From positions 496,001-560,000 of the forward strand of contig NZ_JAIZEO010000003.1 in NCBI RefSeq assembly GCF_024189315.1: a stretch of DNA of 64,000 nucleotides, given 5' to 3'. This document shows positions 51,551-63,067 of the stretch, piece after piece (the first letter of the stretch is position 1; each line of letters starts with the position of its first letter). This DNA comes from Halobacillus sp. A5 (lineage in GTDB: Bacteria; Bacillota; Bacilli; Bacillales; Halobacillaceae). The translations under genes were made by a program, and so were the position numbers. The notes beneath the pieces are model-generated. The model had not been told where the DNA came from, ran no database searches, and worked only from the letters and a program-made list of their open reading frames with translations.

Positions 51551-52351
51551 ATGACTGAATTTATGGGTGAATTAATAGGAACAATGATTCTCATTATTCT
51601 AGGGGGCGGAGTAATTGCAGGGGCAAACTTAAAGCATACAAAAGCGGAAGGAAGCTGGGTACTCATCACTGTGGCATGGGGGTTAGGTGTGGCAATGGGT
51701 GTGTACGCAGTAGGTGATATTACCGGCGCTCATATTAATCCTGCCGTTACCCTTGGTCTGGCAGCTGTAGGTGACTTTGAGTGGGTAAAAGTACCGATGT
51801 ACATTACAGCTCAGTTAATTGGAGCTTTTACCGGGGCTGTTATCGTTTTCTTTCATTACCTGCCTCATTGGGCTGCGACTGAAGATCCCATGGCTAAGCT
51901 GTCGATATTCTCGACAGATCCTGCGATTGATAGTCCGGTGTCAAACTTGGTCAGTGAAATTGTAGGTACATTTGTTTTAGTTATGGGGATTTTGTTTATA
52001 GGAGCGAATGAATTTACAGATGGTCTCAATCCAATTATAGTAGGGTTACTTATTGTTGCCATAGGGATGTCGCTGGGGTCTACTACGGGTTATGCCATTA
52101 ATCCGGCCCGTGATCTCGGCCCCCGTATAGCTCATGCAGTTCTGCCGATCCCGGGTAAAGGAAATTCTAATTGGGGTTATTCCTGGATTCCTGTTGCAGG
52201 CCCGGTTATTGGCGGGATATATGGAGGGTTATTTTATCAGGCCGTTTTTGAAGCTTCTCCTAATCTCCCCTTCTGGATTTTGACCTTGAGTATTATTGCT
52301 ATTATGGGAGCTTCACTAAAAAAAGAACTCAATAAAGCACAAAGTGCGTAA
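51551..52351 (+). CDS. glpF: Glycerol uptake facilitator
   Basis: An aquaglyceroporin of 266 residues with six membrane segments and two NPA boxes: GAHINPAVTLG and YAINPARDLGPR. The Asp after the second box is the mark of glycerol facilitators rather than water channels. The ATG at 51551 follows AAGGGGATCAGG; the longer frame begins within the leader hairpin. glpK follows 29 bases later. Expression should depend on GlpP and glycerol-3-phosphate. Confidence 0.95.
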   Translation: MTEFMGELIGTMILIILGGGVIAGANLKHTKAEGSWVLITVAWGLGVAMGVYAVGDITGAHINPAVTLGLAAVGDFEWVKVPMYITAQLIGAFTGAVIVFFHYLPHWAATEDPMAKLSIFSTDPAIDSPVSNLVSEIVGTFVLVMGILFIGANEFTDGLNPIIVGLLIVAIGMSLGSTTGYAINPARDLGPRIAHAVLPIPGKGNSNWGYSWIPVAGPVIGGIYGGLFYQAVFEASPNLPFWILTLSIIAIMGASLKKELNKAQSA

Positions 52352-52368
52352 TTGTTATAGGAATTTAG

Positions 52369-53880
<1,512 letters not shown>

Positions 53881-53902
53881 GTGTAGATTTTAAAATCTTT
53901 TT

Positions 53903-54004
53903 TTGATATACTTGAAATAAGTTAATAGATTTAGGTCGGAGATACGGAGAGACCACGATGCTTTGTAAATGTATTTTACAAAGGCGTTCGTGGTCTCTTT
54001 TTTT
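53903..54004 (+). promoter_or_regulatory. glpD promoter and leader terminator, likely GlpP target
   Basis: TTGATA (53903-53908), 17 nt and TAGATT (53926-53931) form a possible promoter. A strong hairpin follows: AGAGACCACGA (53948-53958) with TCGTGGTCTCT (53988-53998), enclosing a second stem GCTTTGTAAA / TTTTACAAAGGC, and then a T run to 54004. It lies about 100 nt before glpD. The same layout is the known GlpP target in B. subtilis glpD. Confidence 0.7.
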
Positions 54005-54102
54005 ACCTTCTAATGTTCATTCTTACACATAAACAACCTAAGAATAGGGAATAAAGGTATCAGACGCCCTGAATAAACCGATTGGATAAAAGGAGAGGTA
54101 GC

Positions 54103-55767
54103 ATGAAGACATTTTCTAACTACAACCGTAGAAAACAATTTAATAATTTGACTCAGGAAGATTGGGATGTGCTCGTGATCGGTGGGGGAATAACGGGTTC
54201 AGGAATAGCCCTGGACGCAGCAAGCCGTGGAATGAAAACGGCAGTTGTCGAGATGCAGGACTATGCTTCGGGTACTTCGAGCCGTTCAACGAAACTGGTT
54301 CACGGAGGACTAAGGTACCTAAAACAGTTTGAAGTAAAAATGGTAGCCGAAGTAGGAAAAGAACGGGAGATTGTATACGAAAACGGCCCTCACGTAACGA
54401 CTCCGGAATATATGATGCTCCCATTCCATGAGGGAGGAAACTTCGGACCGTATAGTACAAGCCTGGGTCTCCGGGTTTATGATTATTTAGCAGGGGTCAA
54501 AAAGAAAGAAAGAAGAACGATGCTCAGTGCTAAAGAAACAATTGACCGCGAACCTTTAGTTAAGAAAGAAGGCTTGAAGGGTTCTGGAATTTATGTTGAA
54601 TATAAAACAGATGACGCCAGACTAACGTTAGAAGTAATGAAAAAAGCTGTGGAACACGGAGCGTCGTCCTTAAATTATGCCAAAGTTAAAGATTTCCTTT
54701 ATAACAAAACAGGGAGAGTAACAGGGGCAGTTGTTGAGGACACAGTAAGCGGTGAGACTTATCAGGTTAATGCTAAAAGAGTAATTAATGCCGGCGGCCC
54801 CTGGGTAGATAAACTTCGTGAAATTGATGGATCGAAAAAAGGGAAGACTCTTCAATTAACGAAAGGTGTGCACCTTGTATTTGATCAGTCTGTGTTTCCG
54901 CTGCAGCAGGCTGTCTACTTCGATACGCCGGATGGACGTATGATTTTTGCTATTCCCCGCGGCGGGAAAACGTACGTGGGAACAACAGATACACCATACG
55001 AAGAAGAAATTGCACGCCCAACGATGACTACTTTGGATCGCGAATACATTCTTGAAGCCATTCATATGATGTTCCCATCTGTAAAAGTAACGGAAAACGA
55101 TGTTGAATCAAGCTGGGCTGGTGTTCGTCCGCTTATTCGTGAAGACGGTAAAGACCCATCAGAAATCTCAAGGAAAGATGAGATTTTTGTTTCAGATTCT
55201 GGATTAATTTCCATGGCAGGCGGTAAACTAACCGGCTATCGTAAAATGGCTCAGACGGCTGTTGATTTGATCCGCGATCAACTGGCTGAAGAATACGGTA
55301 TCCGCTATTCTGATTCAGAAACGAAGAATATGCCGATTTCAGGCGGTGAAGTAAATGGATCTGAAGGATTCAAGACTTTTAAAAAAGAAAGAATAGAAAT
55401 TGGAGAATCTTTAGGTCTAACTGCTGAAAAAGCAGAGGATCTAGTAGATCTTTATGGAAAAAATGTAGATACGTTATATCAGCTGTTTAAAGAATGTAAA
55501 AGAGAGGCAGCCGCTGCGTTAATTGACCGCGTCGTCTTTGCTCAGTTGAAAATGGGACTCGACTACGAGGCAGTATACAAGCCGGTTGATTTCTTTGTGC
55601 GAAGGACTTCAGCTCTTTTCTTCAACATTGCTTATGTTCATGAACATAAACAGCCTGTCATTGAGTATATGGCAAAAGAGATGCAATGGACTGAAGATCA
55701 GAAAAAAGAATATACACAGGATCTCGAAAAGCTGTTGACTGAAGCAGTAGAGCCGGTACAAGTGTGA
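54103..55767 (+). CDS. glpD: Aerobic glycerol-3-phosphate dehydrogenase
   Basis: A membrane-associated FAD enzyme oxidising glycerol-3-phosphate to dihydroxyacetone phosphate, with electrons to the quinone pool. The 554-residue product has the FAD motif DVLVIGGGITGSGIALDAASRG near residues 23-44, SSRSTKLVHGGLRYL, and SMAGGKLTGYRKMA. The C-terminal domain is complete; the length agrees with B. subtilis GlpD (555). AGGAGAGG precedes the ATG at 54103. It is separated from glpK by its own leader with terminator. Confidence 0.96.
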   Translation: MKTFSNYNRRKQFNNLTQEDWDVLVIGGGITGSGIALDAASRGMKTAVVEMQDYASGTSSRSTKLVHGGLRYLKQFEVKMVAEVGKEREIVYENGPHVTTPEYMMLPFHEGGNFGPYSTSLGLRVYDYLAGVKKKERRTMLSAKETIDREPLVKKEGLKGSGIYVEYKTDDARLTLEVMKKAVEHGASSLNYAKVKDFLYNKTGRVTGAVVEDTVSGETYQVNAKRVINAGGPWVDKLREIDGSKKGKTLQLTKGVHLVFDQSVFPLQQAVYFDTPDGRMIFAIPRGGKTYVGTTDTPYEEEIARPTMTTLDREYILEAIHMMFPSVKVTENDVESSWAGVRPLIREDGKDPSEISRKDEIFVSDSGLISMAGGKLTGYRKMAQTAVDLIRDQLAEEYGIRYSDSETKNMPISGGEVNGSEGFKTFKKERIEIGESLGLTAEKAEDLVDLYGKNVDTLYQLFKECKREAAAALIDRVVFAQLKMGLDYEAVYKPVDFFVRRTSALFFNIAYVHEHKQPVIEYMAKEMQWTEDQKKEYTQDLEKLLTEAVEPVQV

Positions 55768-55779
55768 AGTCGGATATTA

Positions 55780-55812
55780 GGCGGACTCCTTATTGAGGGG
55801 TTCGCTTTTTTT
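55780..55812 (+). terminator. Terminator of glpD
   Basis: GCGGACTCC pairs with GGGGTTCGC (two G-T pairs) and is followed by TTTTTTT. Confidence 0.85.
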
Positions 55813-55855
55813 GATATACTAAAGATAACCAATTTTTGTTAAGGGTGGTAAAGTT

Positions 55856-56419
55856 ATGATAAGTGTTCATGAACTAATAAAAAGAGACGGAGTAAGACAG
55901 CTTGTAACGGGAGCTTTATTAATAGCCGTGATGAGTTTATTTCTGATTTCTTTTTTTCTAATTGGAGTGGAGTCGTTGTTGTTAAATACATTGTATGGGA
56001 CAGCGTTTGGTCTGGCTGGAATAGCTGTATTTAGAAGCGGCTGGCTGGATATTATTCAAGCCAATCATTCCGTAGGCTTCAAAGAAGACTTAACTACTGG
56101 TATTTACGAACAACTCCCAGGCAGAATGTATATCGGTCATCAGCCTCATTCCATTTTCCAGGCTCATTTATATGATATGAATGGCGAGGTTTATGGGAGA
56201 ATCAACCAGCACACTCACTTTGATATCAAATTATTCCGTCCTTTTATTTCTATATTTTCTGGAGGTGCGTTATTTCCCGCTACTTATAAAATGATGGATA
56301 ATGAAGGAAAGGCGGTTTATCACTTAGTAAAGAAAGGCGCGAAGGCCAGCCTCGTCTTATTAAATACAATAAGATGGGCGAGGATGTTTCGAGAGTGTGG
56401 GTTAATGAAGGCTATTTAA
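55856..56419 (+). CDS. Membrane protein of unknown function, 3' end overlapping the dehydrogenase
   Basis: A 187-residue product with two N-terminal membrane segments (about 16-38 and 43-60) and a soluble part (MYIGHQPHSIFQAHLYDMNGEVYGRINQHTHFD...) that looks beta-rich and faintly like a tubby/LURP-type domain. AAGGGTGG precedes the ATG. The last 40 or so residues are read over DNA that, in another frame, encodes conserved acyl-CoA dehydrogenase sequence, so its natural C-terminus has probably been lost and replaced. No family is assigned with confidence. Confidence 0.55.
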   Translation: MISVHELIKRDGVRQLVTGALLIAVMSLFLISFFLIGVESLLLNTLYGTAFGLAGIAVFRSGWLDIIQANHSVGFKEDLTTGIYEQLPGRMYIGHQPHSIFQAHLYDMNGEVYGRINQHTHFDIKLFRPFISIFSGGALFPATYKMMDNEGKAVYHLVKKGAKASLVLLNTIRWARMFRECGLMKAI

Positions 56420-57858
56420 AAACAGTAGAGGAGACTTACGGGCAAGGAATCGTTGGCTATATCCATAAACCGATACCGAAAATAAACCGTAAAGGAAATT
56501 ATATATATTCATTTGCTCAAGGGTATGTATTGTCTCAAAGTGAACCCGGTTTTTATTGTCCAGTCACTCTGACTATGGCTTCCGCCTATTTAATCGATCA
56601 CTACGCTGATCAGGCAATTAAGGAAAAATACCTTCCTCACTTAATTTCAACAGGGGAAACAGAACTTTATGAAGGAGCGACATTCTTAACTGAGAGGCAG
56701 GGAGGATCTGACGTAGGAGCCAATGAAGTTAAAGGAATAAAGGAAAATGGAGAGTACCGCATTTATGGCGAAAAATATTTTGGCAGTAACGCCGGCATGT
56801 GCGGGGTCGCTATGGTTCTAGCTAGAATTGACGGATCAGGCACAGGTTCTAAGGGGCTGAGTTTATTTTTAGTGCCATGGCGGAATGAAAATGGACAATT
56901 GAATGAGATTTCAATCCGCAGGCTGAAAGATAAATTAGGGGTGAGGGCTGTGCCCTCAGCTGAAGTGGAATTCTTGGGAGCAAAGGCTTACCTCATAGGA
57001 AGAGAAGATCAAGGCTTTAATTACATGATGGAAGCTTTGAACCTCTCACGCGTCTGCAATGCGGTAGCTTCAATTGGAATAATGCGCCGAGCATATAAAG
57101 AAGCAAAATCTTATGCTCTGCAAAGGAACGCCTTTGGTAGTGTACTGATTGATTTCCCAATGATTCAAGATACTTTAGTACAAATGAGAGTCAAGCAGGA
57201 AATAGAAACAAGTGCCGTATTTAAAATGATCGAAACCTTTGATAGAGTGGCAAGATATCCAGAAAGTGCATCTGAAAGAGATAAACATCTTACCCGCCTG
57301 CTGATAGCAGTTTTAAAAAAAGAAACTGCTGAACAATCGATACATTTCGCGCATGCGATTGAAATGCTTGGAGGAAATGGGTACATAGAGGACTTCGTGA
57401 CACCAAGACTACTTAGGGACGCTCAAGTTTTAACAGTGTGGGAAGGGACATCAAATATACTGGGGCTGGAAGTTGTTCGTCTGATGAGTAAATTTAGGGC
57501 CCATGAATTATTCTTCAAAGAGATTGAAGATGAACTACAGTATGTCACCACACTCCCCGAGGAAGTTCAGCTGGTATCACAGTCTATTAAAGATACGAAA
57601 GAATTAATTAACTCTGTACTTTCTATGTCATATAATGAGCAAACCTATTACAGCAAAAGAATATCAAAGAGGCTTGCAGATCTATACGAAGGCGTCCATG
57701 CTTTAACGAGGACGTGTGAAAGTAACAGAAAACGTAAAGTAGCAGAGGTGATTATAAGAAAAACGTTTTGCAAAGATGCTTATGAACGGAAACCACTTCC
57801 TCTCCAGTATGCGGAAGATATACTGGAAGTTTCCATTCCATCCAAAGCGAAAGGCTGA
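56374..57858 (+). pseudogene. AidB-type acyl-CoA dehydrogenase, probably 5'-truncated
   Basis: A 494-residue flavoenzyme of the AidB/isovaleryl-type acyl-CoA dehydrogenases: QSEPGFYCPVTLTMASAYL, TERQGGSDVGANEVKG, RRLKDKLGVRAVPSAEVEF, GGNGYIEDFVTPRLLRDAQ and catalytic-type Glu357 in TVWEGTSNIL. The ATG has no ribosome site. The same frame stays open upstream to a TGA at 56302, and the residues just before the ATG (EGQPRLIKYNK) read like continuing family sequence, yet no start codon exists there. The family is usually about 540-560 residues, so some 60-80 N-terminal residues seem missing. The catalytic core is intact, so some activity is not excluded. Confidence 0.65.
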
Positions 57859-57884
57859 TGTGCTCATGCGCGTCAGCTTTTTTT
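57853..57884 (+). terminator. Terminator of the dehydrogenase gene
   Basis: GCTGATGTGC pairs with GCGCGTCAGC (two G-T pairs) around TCAT and is followed by TTTTTTT. Confidence 0.88.
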
Positions 57885-58017
57885 AGGAAATAGAACATGG
57901 AGTTTCTGTTAAGATAAATAGGGAAGAATAATCCTGTAAGGTTTGACGAGGTAACTTCATCATGTTAGCATGTTAGCAGACTAAAGGATTTTTTGAGTGA
58001 AGGGACGGAAAATAACT
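57885..58017 (+). promoter_or_regulatory. Leader region of the his operon
   Basis: TTGACG (57943-57948) with TAGCAT 17 nt downstream may be the promoter. A tandem 8-mer (ATGTTAGC twice) lies at 57962-57977. AATCCT near 57928 can pair with AGGATT near 57985, which is followed by TTTTT, a possible attenuator. No T-box motif is present. Confidence 0.4.
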
Positions 58018-59202
58018 ATGGTGAAACGGCTTATGTTTGAAAAACCACTGGGAATGCGAGACACGCTTCCTTTTTTTTATAATCAGAAATCAAAAGCAAG
58101 AGAGCAGCTGAAAACGTCGATCCTATCTTTTGGCTATTTATTTATGGACACACCCTTTCTTGAATATCACGAAACTGTCGGTAAAGTGAGCGCTACAAAA
58201 GAACAGCGTCTATTTAAGCTTCTGGATCAGCAGGGTCATACTCTCGTCCTGCGCCCGGACATGACCGCTCCTATAGCAAGAGTAGCGGCTTCACAGTTAA
58301 AAGACGCCGAGTATCCGCTTCGTTTAGCCTATGATGGGCCGGTATTTCGCGCGCAGCAGACGGAAGGGGGCAGACCAGCTCAATTTGAACAAGTAGGAAC
58401 AGAGTTGATCGGTGACCATTCCTCATATGGAGATGCAGAAGTCATTGCTCTGCTCGTTGAATCTTTAAAGCAGTCTGGATTAGAAGACTTCGTGATTACC
58501 ATTGGACATATCGGCTATGTAAAAGCATTCTTTAACGAATTGCTTGGTGAGGATGAAGAGACGACCGAGCAGCTTCTGGAATACCTCTACCGCAAGAATT
58601 ATGTCGGCTATCGCGAACACATAAAGCTGCTTACCCTTAATGAAGAGAAGAAGAGAGCTCTTCTTGAATTATTGAATCTGCGAGGCGGGGAAAACGTGTT
58701 TGCTGATAGTAAATCGCTGGCTCGTAATCAAGTGTGTATGCAGGCTGTAAATGAATTGAAGCAGCTTTATAAGCTATTAAGTAATTACGGAGTAGAAAAA
58801 TATATTCGCTTTGATTTAAACTTGATCAGCCACATGAATTATTATACGGGGATATTGTTTGAAGGATATGCACCTAACCTGGGGGCATTATTGTGTAATG
58901 GCGGCCGCTATGATAAGCTTCTTCCTTCTTTTCAGCTTAATGCCTCAGCTACCGGTTTTGCCATTCATTTAGAACGTCTTGTGGAATCATTAAACGATAG
59001 GACCAACGGTGACAACCGCATGGGAATTATTGTAGATGAAGACACACATGGACAAGGGATAAAAAGAGCAAAAGAGTTGAGAGAACAAGGGTACCCTGTA
59101 TTATTACAGCATATCGATCAGGTTCCGGATCTCAATGAATTTAAAAAACAGCTAAAAGAATTTGAAGACCTTACATCCAAAGGGGGGAACAGGAATGAAT
59201 AA
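58018..59202 (+). CDS. hisZ: ATP phosphoribosyltransferase regulatory subunit HisZ
   Basis: HisZ is a histidyl-tRNA-synthetase-like protein without charging activity; it binds the short-form HisG to make the active, feedback-sensitive first enzyme of histidine synthesis. The 394-residue product has class II synthetase words ([43 protein letters not shown] and GGRYDKLL). ATG 58018 gives the usual length (B. subtilis 391). It overlaps hisG by 8 bases and heads the his operon, as in B. subtilis. Confidence 0.94.
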   Translation: MVKRLMFEKPLGMRDTLPFFYNQKSKAREQLKTSILSFGYLFMDTPFLEYHETVGKVSATKEQRLFKLLDQQGHTLVLRPDMTAPIARVAASQLKDAEYPLRLAYDGPVFRAQQTEGGRPAQFEQVGTELIGDHSSYGDAEVIALLVESLKQSGLEDFVITIGHIGYVKAFFNELLGEDEETTEQLLEYLYRKNYVGYREHIKLLTLNEEKKRALLELLNLRGGENVFADSKSLARNQVCMQAVNELKQLYKLLSNYGVEKYIRFDLNLISHMNYYTGILFEGYAPNLGALLCNGGRYDKLLPSFQLNASATGFAIHLERLVESLNDRTNGDNRMGIIVDEDTHGQGIKRAKELREQGYPVLLQHIDQVPDLNEFKKQLKEFEDLTSKGGNRNE

Positions 59203-59830
59203 GCCTCTAACTATAGCGATGCCGAAAGGGCGGATTTACGAGGAGGCCGCAGAGCTGATGCGTGAGGCCGGTTATCACCTGGAAGTAGATGCAGAGGAAT
59301 CGAGGAAACTTATTCTGGAATTTCCAGAGCAGAACATTCAAGTTATGATGGCTAAGCCAATGGACGTTGTCACATATGTAGAATATGGTGCAGCAGATAT
59401 AGGGATTGCCGGTAAAGACGTTCTCCTGGAACAAGATCGTGATGTTTATGAAGTACTTGATTTAAAAATCAGCCCGTGTTACGTAGCTGTGGCCGGGCTT
59501 CCCAATCAACCATTAAGCCGTGTTGCCCCTAAGATAGCTACAAAATATCCAAAGATTGCATCAGATTATTTTCGTGAGCAAGGGGAGCAAATTGAAATAA
59601 TTCCACTAAATGGCTCGATCGAGCTTGCTCCGATCATCGGACTGACTGACAGAATTGTAGATATTGTATCAACTGGACGAACGTTGAAGGAAAATGGTCT
59701 TGTGGAATATGAAAAGATTACAGACATTACTTCGAGACTTATCGTTAACCCCGTCAGCTACCGCCTTAAAGGTCGGGAAATTGATGAAATGGTCACAGGA
59801 CTGAGTAAAGCCGTAGGAGGGGAAGACTGA
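59195..59830 (+). CDS. hisG: ATP phosphoribosyltransferase, short form
   Basis: Catalyses ATP + PRPP to phosphoribosyl-ATP, the first step of histidine synthesis. The 211-residue product is the short HisG that needs HisZ. Typical words are [30 protein letters not shown] and the PRPP loop [26 protein letters not shown] precedes the ATG at 59195. The stop shares a base with the hisD start (TGATG). Confidence 0.96.
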   Translation: MNKPLTIAMPKGRIYEEAAELMREAGYHLEVDAEESRKLILEFPEQNIQVMMAKPMDVVTYVEYGAADIGIAGKDVLLEQDRDVYEVLDLKISPCYVAVAGLPNQPLSRVAPKIATKYPKIASDYFREQGEQIEIIPLNGSIELAPIIGLTDRIVDIVSTGRTLKENGLVEYEKITDITSRLIVNPVSYRLKGREIDEMVTGLSKAVGGED

Positions 59831-61104
59831 TGAGAATAATGAAAAGAAGTGAAGTAGCCTCTCTTAAAAGAAGTGTAGACCAGGGTACTGAAGAACAACG
59901 GGAAACGGTGAAACAAATCATTGAGCAAGTCCGAACATTTGGAAATAACGCTGTCAAACGTTTTACAGAACAATTTGACGGAGCTGCGCTTGACCAGTGG
60001 CAGGTGACGGAAGATGAAATTGACGAAGCTTACGAGTCAGTTGATGGAGAATTTGTCCAAATACTTAGGGAAGCAGCAGAGAATATTCGCAGATTCCATG
60101 AGAAGCAGCAATCCAATTCATGGTTTCAAACATCTGAAGACGGAACGATTTTAGGACAAAAGGTTACTCCGATAGATGCAGCAGGTATTTATGTACCAGG
60201 AGGAACGGCTGCTTACCCTTCATCTGTGCTGATGAATGTTATTCCTGCCCAGGTTGCAGGTGTGAATAGAATTGTAATGGTGACTCCGCCTGATCGTGAG
60301 GGAAGAGTTCCTGCAGGAGTTTTAGTGTCAGCTAAATTGCTGGGTGTTAAAGAGATTTACAAAGTTGGCGGAGCTCAGGCGATTGCTGCTCTTGCGTATG
60401 GAACAGAGTCATTAGAATCAGTTGATAAAATCACCGGACCTGGTAATGTGTTTGTTGCCCTGGCGAAGCGTGAGGTTTATGGGGACGTTGATATCGATAT
60501 GATTGCCGGGCCTAGCGAAATCGCGATCTTAGCTGATGACACGGCACGTGCTGATGAAGTAGCGGCGGACTTGTTATCTCAAGCTGAACATGATGCCCGC
60601 TCTTCAAGTGTTCTTATTACGACGAGTAAAACGCTGGCCGATGAAGTGAGTCAGTCCGTCATTAAGCAGCTTGAATCTCTGCCCCGCTTTGAAATAGCTA
60701 AGTCCAGCATTGAGGATTATGGCGCCGTGGTATTATGCAGCAGTAATGATGAAGCGATGGATGCCGTTAATGAAATCGCAGCCGAACACTTAGAAATTGT
60801 TACAGCTGACCCTTTTAAAGATATGGCTAAAGTAAAACATGCTGGTGCGATCTTTCTCGGTCCATACAGCAGTGAACCAGTAGGTGATTATTTTGCTGGA
60901 CCTAATCATGTCCTTCCTACGAGTGGAACTGCCCGTTTTTCAAGTCCGTTATCCGTTGATGACTTTATTAAAAAAACCAGTATTATTTCTTACAGCAGTC
61001 AGGCCCTGGAGGAAAATGGAGGCAAGATTGCGAAATTTGCTCGTTTAGAGGGATTGGAAGCTCACGCCAGAGCTGTTGAATACCGGAAAGGAAGATGGGA
61101 ATGA
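59830..61104 (+). CDS. hisD: Histidinol dehydrogenase
   Basis: Catalyses the last two oxidations, histidinol to histidine, with NAD and zinc. The 424-residue product has the family signature IDMIAGPSEIAILADDTARADEVAADLLSQAEHD, and the conserved GIYVPGGTAAYPSSVLM and GAIFLGPYSSEPVGDYFAGPNHVLPT blocks. It overlaps hisG by one base, and hisB starts within its last codons, so translation is coupled through the operon. Confidence 0.97.
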   Translation: MRIMKRSEVASLKRSVDQGTEEQRETVKQIIEQVRTFGNNAVKRFTEQFDGAALDQWQVTEDEIDEAYESVDGEFVQILREAAENIRRFHEKQQSNSWFQTSEDGTILGQKVTPIDAAGIYVPGGTAAYPSSVLMNVIPAQVAGVNRIVMVTPPDREGRVPAGVLVSAKLLGVKEIYKVGGAQAIAALAYGTESLESVDKITGPGNVFVALAKREVYGDVDIDMIAGPSEIAILADDTARADEVAADLLSQAEHDARSSSVLITTSKTLADEVSQSVIKQLESLPRFEIAKSSIEDYGAVVLCSSNDEAMDAVNEIAAEHLEIVTADPFKDMAKVKHAGAIFLGPYSSEPVGDYFAGPNHVLPTSGTARFSSPLSVDDFIKKTSIISYSSQALEENGGKIAKFARLEGLEAHARAVEYRKGRWE

Positions 61105-61694
61105 CAGACATTCGTAAAGCTGAATTAAGCAGAAAAACAAGAGAAACAGATATTGAATTAGAATTTACTATTGATGGCCAAGGGAAGTCCATTCTGGATG
61201 TACAAGTCCCCTTTATGTCTCACATGCTTGAGCTCTTTACGAAGCATGGGTTGTTTGATCTAACAGTAAACGGTAAAGGCGACGTGGAGGTTGATGACCA
61301 CCACTTAACCGAAGATATAGGTATTGTCCTCGGCCAGGCTCTGCGTGAAGCTTTAGGGAATAAATACGGAATTAAGCGGTATGGATCTATAACTCTCCCT
61401 ATGGATGAAACCTTATTAACAGTCGCTATAGATTTAAGTGACCGCCCTCACCTTGAATGGCGGGCTGAGCTTCCGAAAAGCCGTGTAGGTACGTTCGACA
61501 CAGAAAATGTCCATGAGTTTTTCTGGAAACTGGCGGTGGAAGCCAGGATGAATCTGCACATTGTAGTCCATCACGGACATAATACCCACCATATCATTGA
61601 AGCAATGTTCAAAGCATTTGCCAGAGCCCTCGATGAAGCTACTCAGCTAGATCCAAGAATTAAAGGAGTTCCCAGCACGAAAGGAAGTTTGTGA
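61101..61694 (+). CDS. hisB: Imidazoleglycerol-phosphate dehydratase
   Basis: The monofunctional dehydratase of histidine synthesis, 197 residues. The two His-rich manganese sites are visible: DDHHLTEDIG and HHGHNTHHIIEA. ATG 61101 is preferred to 61095 because GGAAAGGA lies 8 nt before it. It overlaps the hisD stop by four bases (ATGA) and shares one base with hisH. Confidence 0.96.
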   Translation: MTDIRKAELSRKTRETDIELEFTIDGQGKSILDVQVPFMSHMLELFTKHGLFDLTVNGKGDVEVDDHHLTEDIGIVLGQALREALGNKYGIKRYGSITLPMDETLLTVAIDLSDRPHLEWRAELPKSRVGTFDTENVHEFFWKLAVEARMNLHIVVHHGHNTHHIIEAMFKAFARALDEATQLDPRIKGVPSTKGSL

Positions 61695-62323
61695 TGATTG
61701 GTATTATTGACTATGGGATGGGAAATTTGTTTAGCGTTTCCAAAGCTTTAGAACGTATGGACGTTCCTTATACTATAGGTGAGCATCCAGATGAAATAGC
61801 TGACTGCGATGGATATATTTTACCAGGAGTTGGAGCATTTCCTGACGCAGTAAAAGCATTGAATAAACACGGCTTTATCCATTTTATTAAACAGAAAGTG
61901 GAATCAGGAGTTCCTATTTACGGAATCTGCTTAGGGATGCAGCTTCTCTTTGAAGAGAGTGAAGAAGGTGGCAGAACTAAAGGACTCGGATTATTTCCCG
62001 GGAAAATCGTCAGGTTTCCCGGCACTGATGAAGCTGGCATATCATATAAGGTTCCGCACATGGGATGGAACCAATTACAGCTTCATGAATCAGAGCACCC
62101 GCTGATGGAAAATGTGGGAGAAGAATATGTTTATTTCGTCCACTCCTACGTAGTAGATACACCGTCAGAAGAGATCGTGTTCGCTGCTGCAGATTATCAT
62201 AAGACCGTACCAGCTATTGTAGGAAGGAACAATTTAGTAGCGAGCCAGTTCCACCCTGAAAAAAGCGGGCGGGCAGGTATACAGTTATTAGAAAACTTTT
62301 GTAAAAGAATGGTTAAACAGTGA
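61694..62323 (+). CDS. hisH: Imidazole glycerol phosphate synthase, glutaminase subunit
   Basis: Releases ammonia from glutamine for HisF. The 209-residue class I amidotransferase has the catalytic Cys in GICLGMQLLFE and the His/Glu pair in SQFHPEKSG, with MGWNQLQ typical of HisH. ATG 61694 shares its A with the hisB stop; AAAGGAAG lies upstream. It works with HisF, encoded two genes downstream. Confidence 0.96.
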   Translation: MIGIIDYGMGNLFSVSKALERMDVPYTIGEHPDEIADCDGYILPGVGAFPDAVKALNKHGFIHFIKQKVESGVPIYGICLGMQLLFEESEEGGRTKGLGLFPGKIVRFPGTDEAGISYKVPHMGWNQLQLHESEHPLMENVGEEYVYFVHSYVVDTPSEEIVFAAADYHKTVPAIVGRNNLVASQFHPEKSGRAGIQLLENFCKRMVKQ

Positions 62324-62335
62324 GGAGCATAAAGA

Positions 62336-63067
62336 ATGAGCTTTACAATTTTTCCAGCGATCGATATGAGAAATGGCAAATGTGTACGATTAGAACAAGG
62401 AGACTTCGATAAACAGACAGTATATGGGGACAACCCGTTTGAAGTAGCTAAAAGGTTTTCCGATGCAGGAGCTTCATGGATCCACATGGTCGATTTAGAT
62501 GGGGCAAAGGATGGGTCCAGGCAAAATGCCGGGCATGTTGTAAAAGTAGCTGAAGATTTAGATGTTAAAGTTCAAATTGGCGGAGGTATTCGTTCTGAGG
62601 AAGATGTTGAATACTATCTCAACCGTGGAGTAGATCGTGTTATCATTGGTTCTCTCGCGGTCCGTGATCTCAACTTGACAAAAGAACTGTTAAAGAAATA
62701 TGGAGATCAAATTGTTATTGGTCTGGATGCAAGAGACGGATATGTAGCAACAGAGGGGTGGCTTGAACGCTCAGAGGTAACAGCAGTTGGACTTGGTAAA
62801 GAGTTAGCTGAAGCAGGTGCTTCTACATTTGTTTATACTGACATTGCTAAAGACGGAATGCTGCAGGGCCCGAACGTGGAAGAGATCGTCCGCCTTGGAA
62901 AAGAAACCGGTGTCGACGTCATTGCTTCTGGAGGCATTAAAGGTATTGATGACTTACAGGAGCTGAAGAAATATCAATCCAGTCATGTCATAGGTTCCAT
63001 CGTAGGCAAAGCATTATACACAGACCGAATTCAGCTTATTGATGCACTGAGAGAGGAGGAGCACTGA
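62336..63067 (+). CDS. hisA: ProFAR isomerase
   Basis: A TIM-barrel isomerase of the fourth step of histidine synthesis, 243 residues. The catalytic Asp is in [14 protein letters not shown], and the phosphate-binding strands [12 protein letters not shown] and [11 protein letters not shown] are present. GAGGAG precedes the ATG. It shares one base with hisF. Confidence 0.96.
   Translation: MSFTIFPAIDMRNGKCVRLEQGDFDKQTVYGDNPFEVAKRFSDAGASWIHMVDLDGAKDGSRQNAGHVVKVAEDLDVKVQIGGGIRSEEDVEYYLNRGVDRVIIGSLAVRDLNLTKELLKKYGDQIVIGLDARDGYVATEGWLERSEVTAVGLGKELAEAGASTFVYTDIAKDGMLQGPNVEEIVRLGKETGVDVIASGGIKGIDDLQELKKYQSSHVIGSIVGKALYTDRIQLIDALREEEH

Noticed and set aside
57885-58017. T-box riboswitch in front of hisZ
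   Set aside because: The AGGGTGGNACCGCG T-box word and a specifier hairpin are absent.
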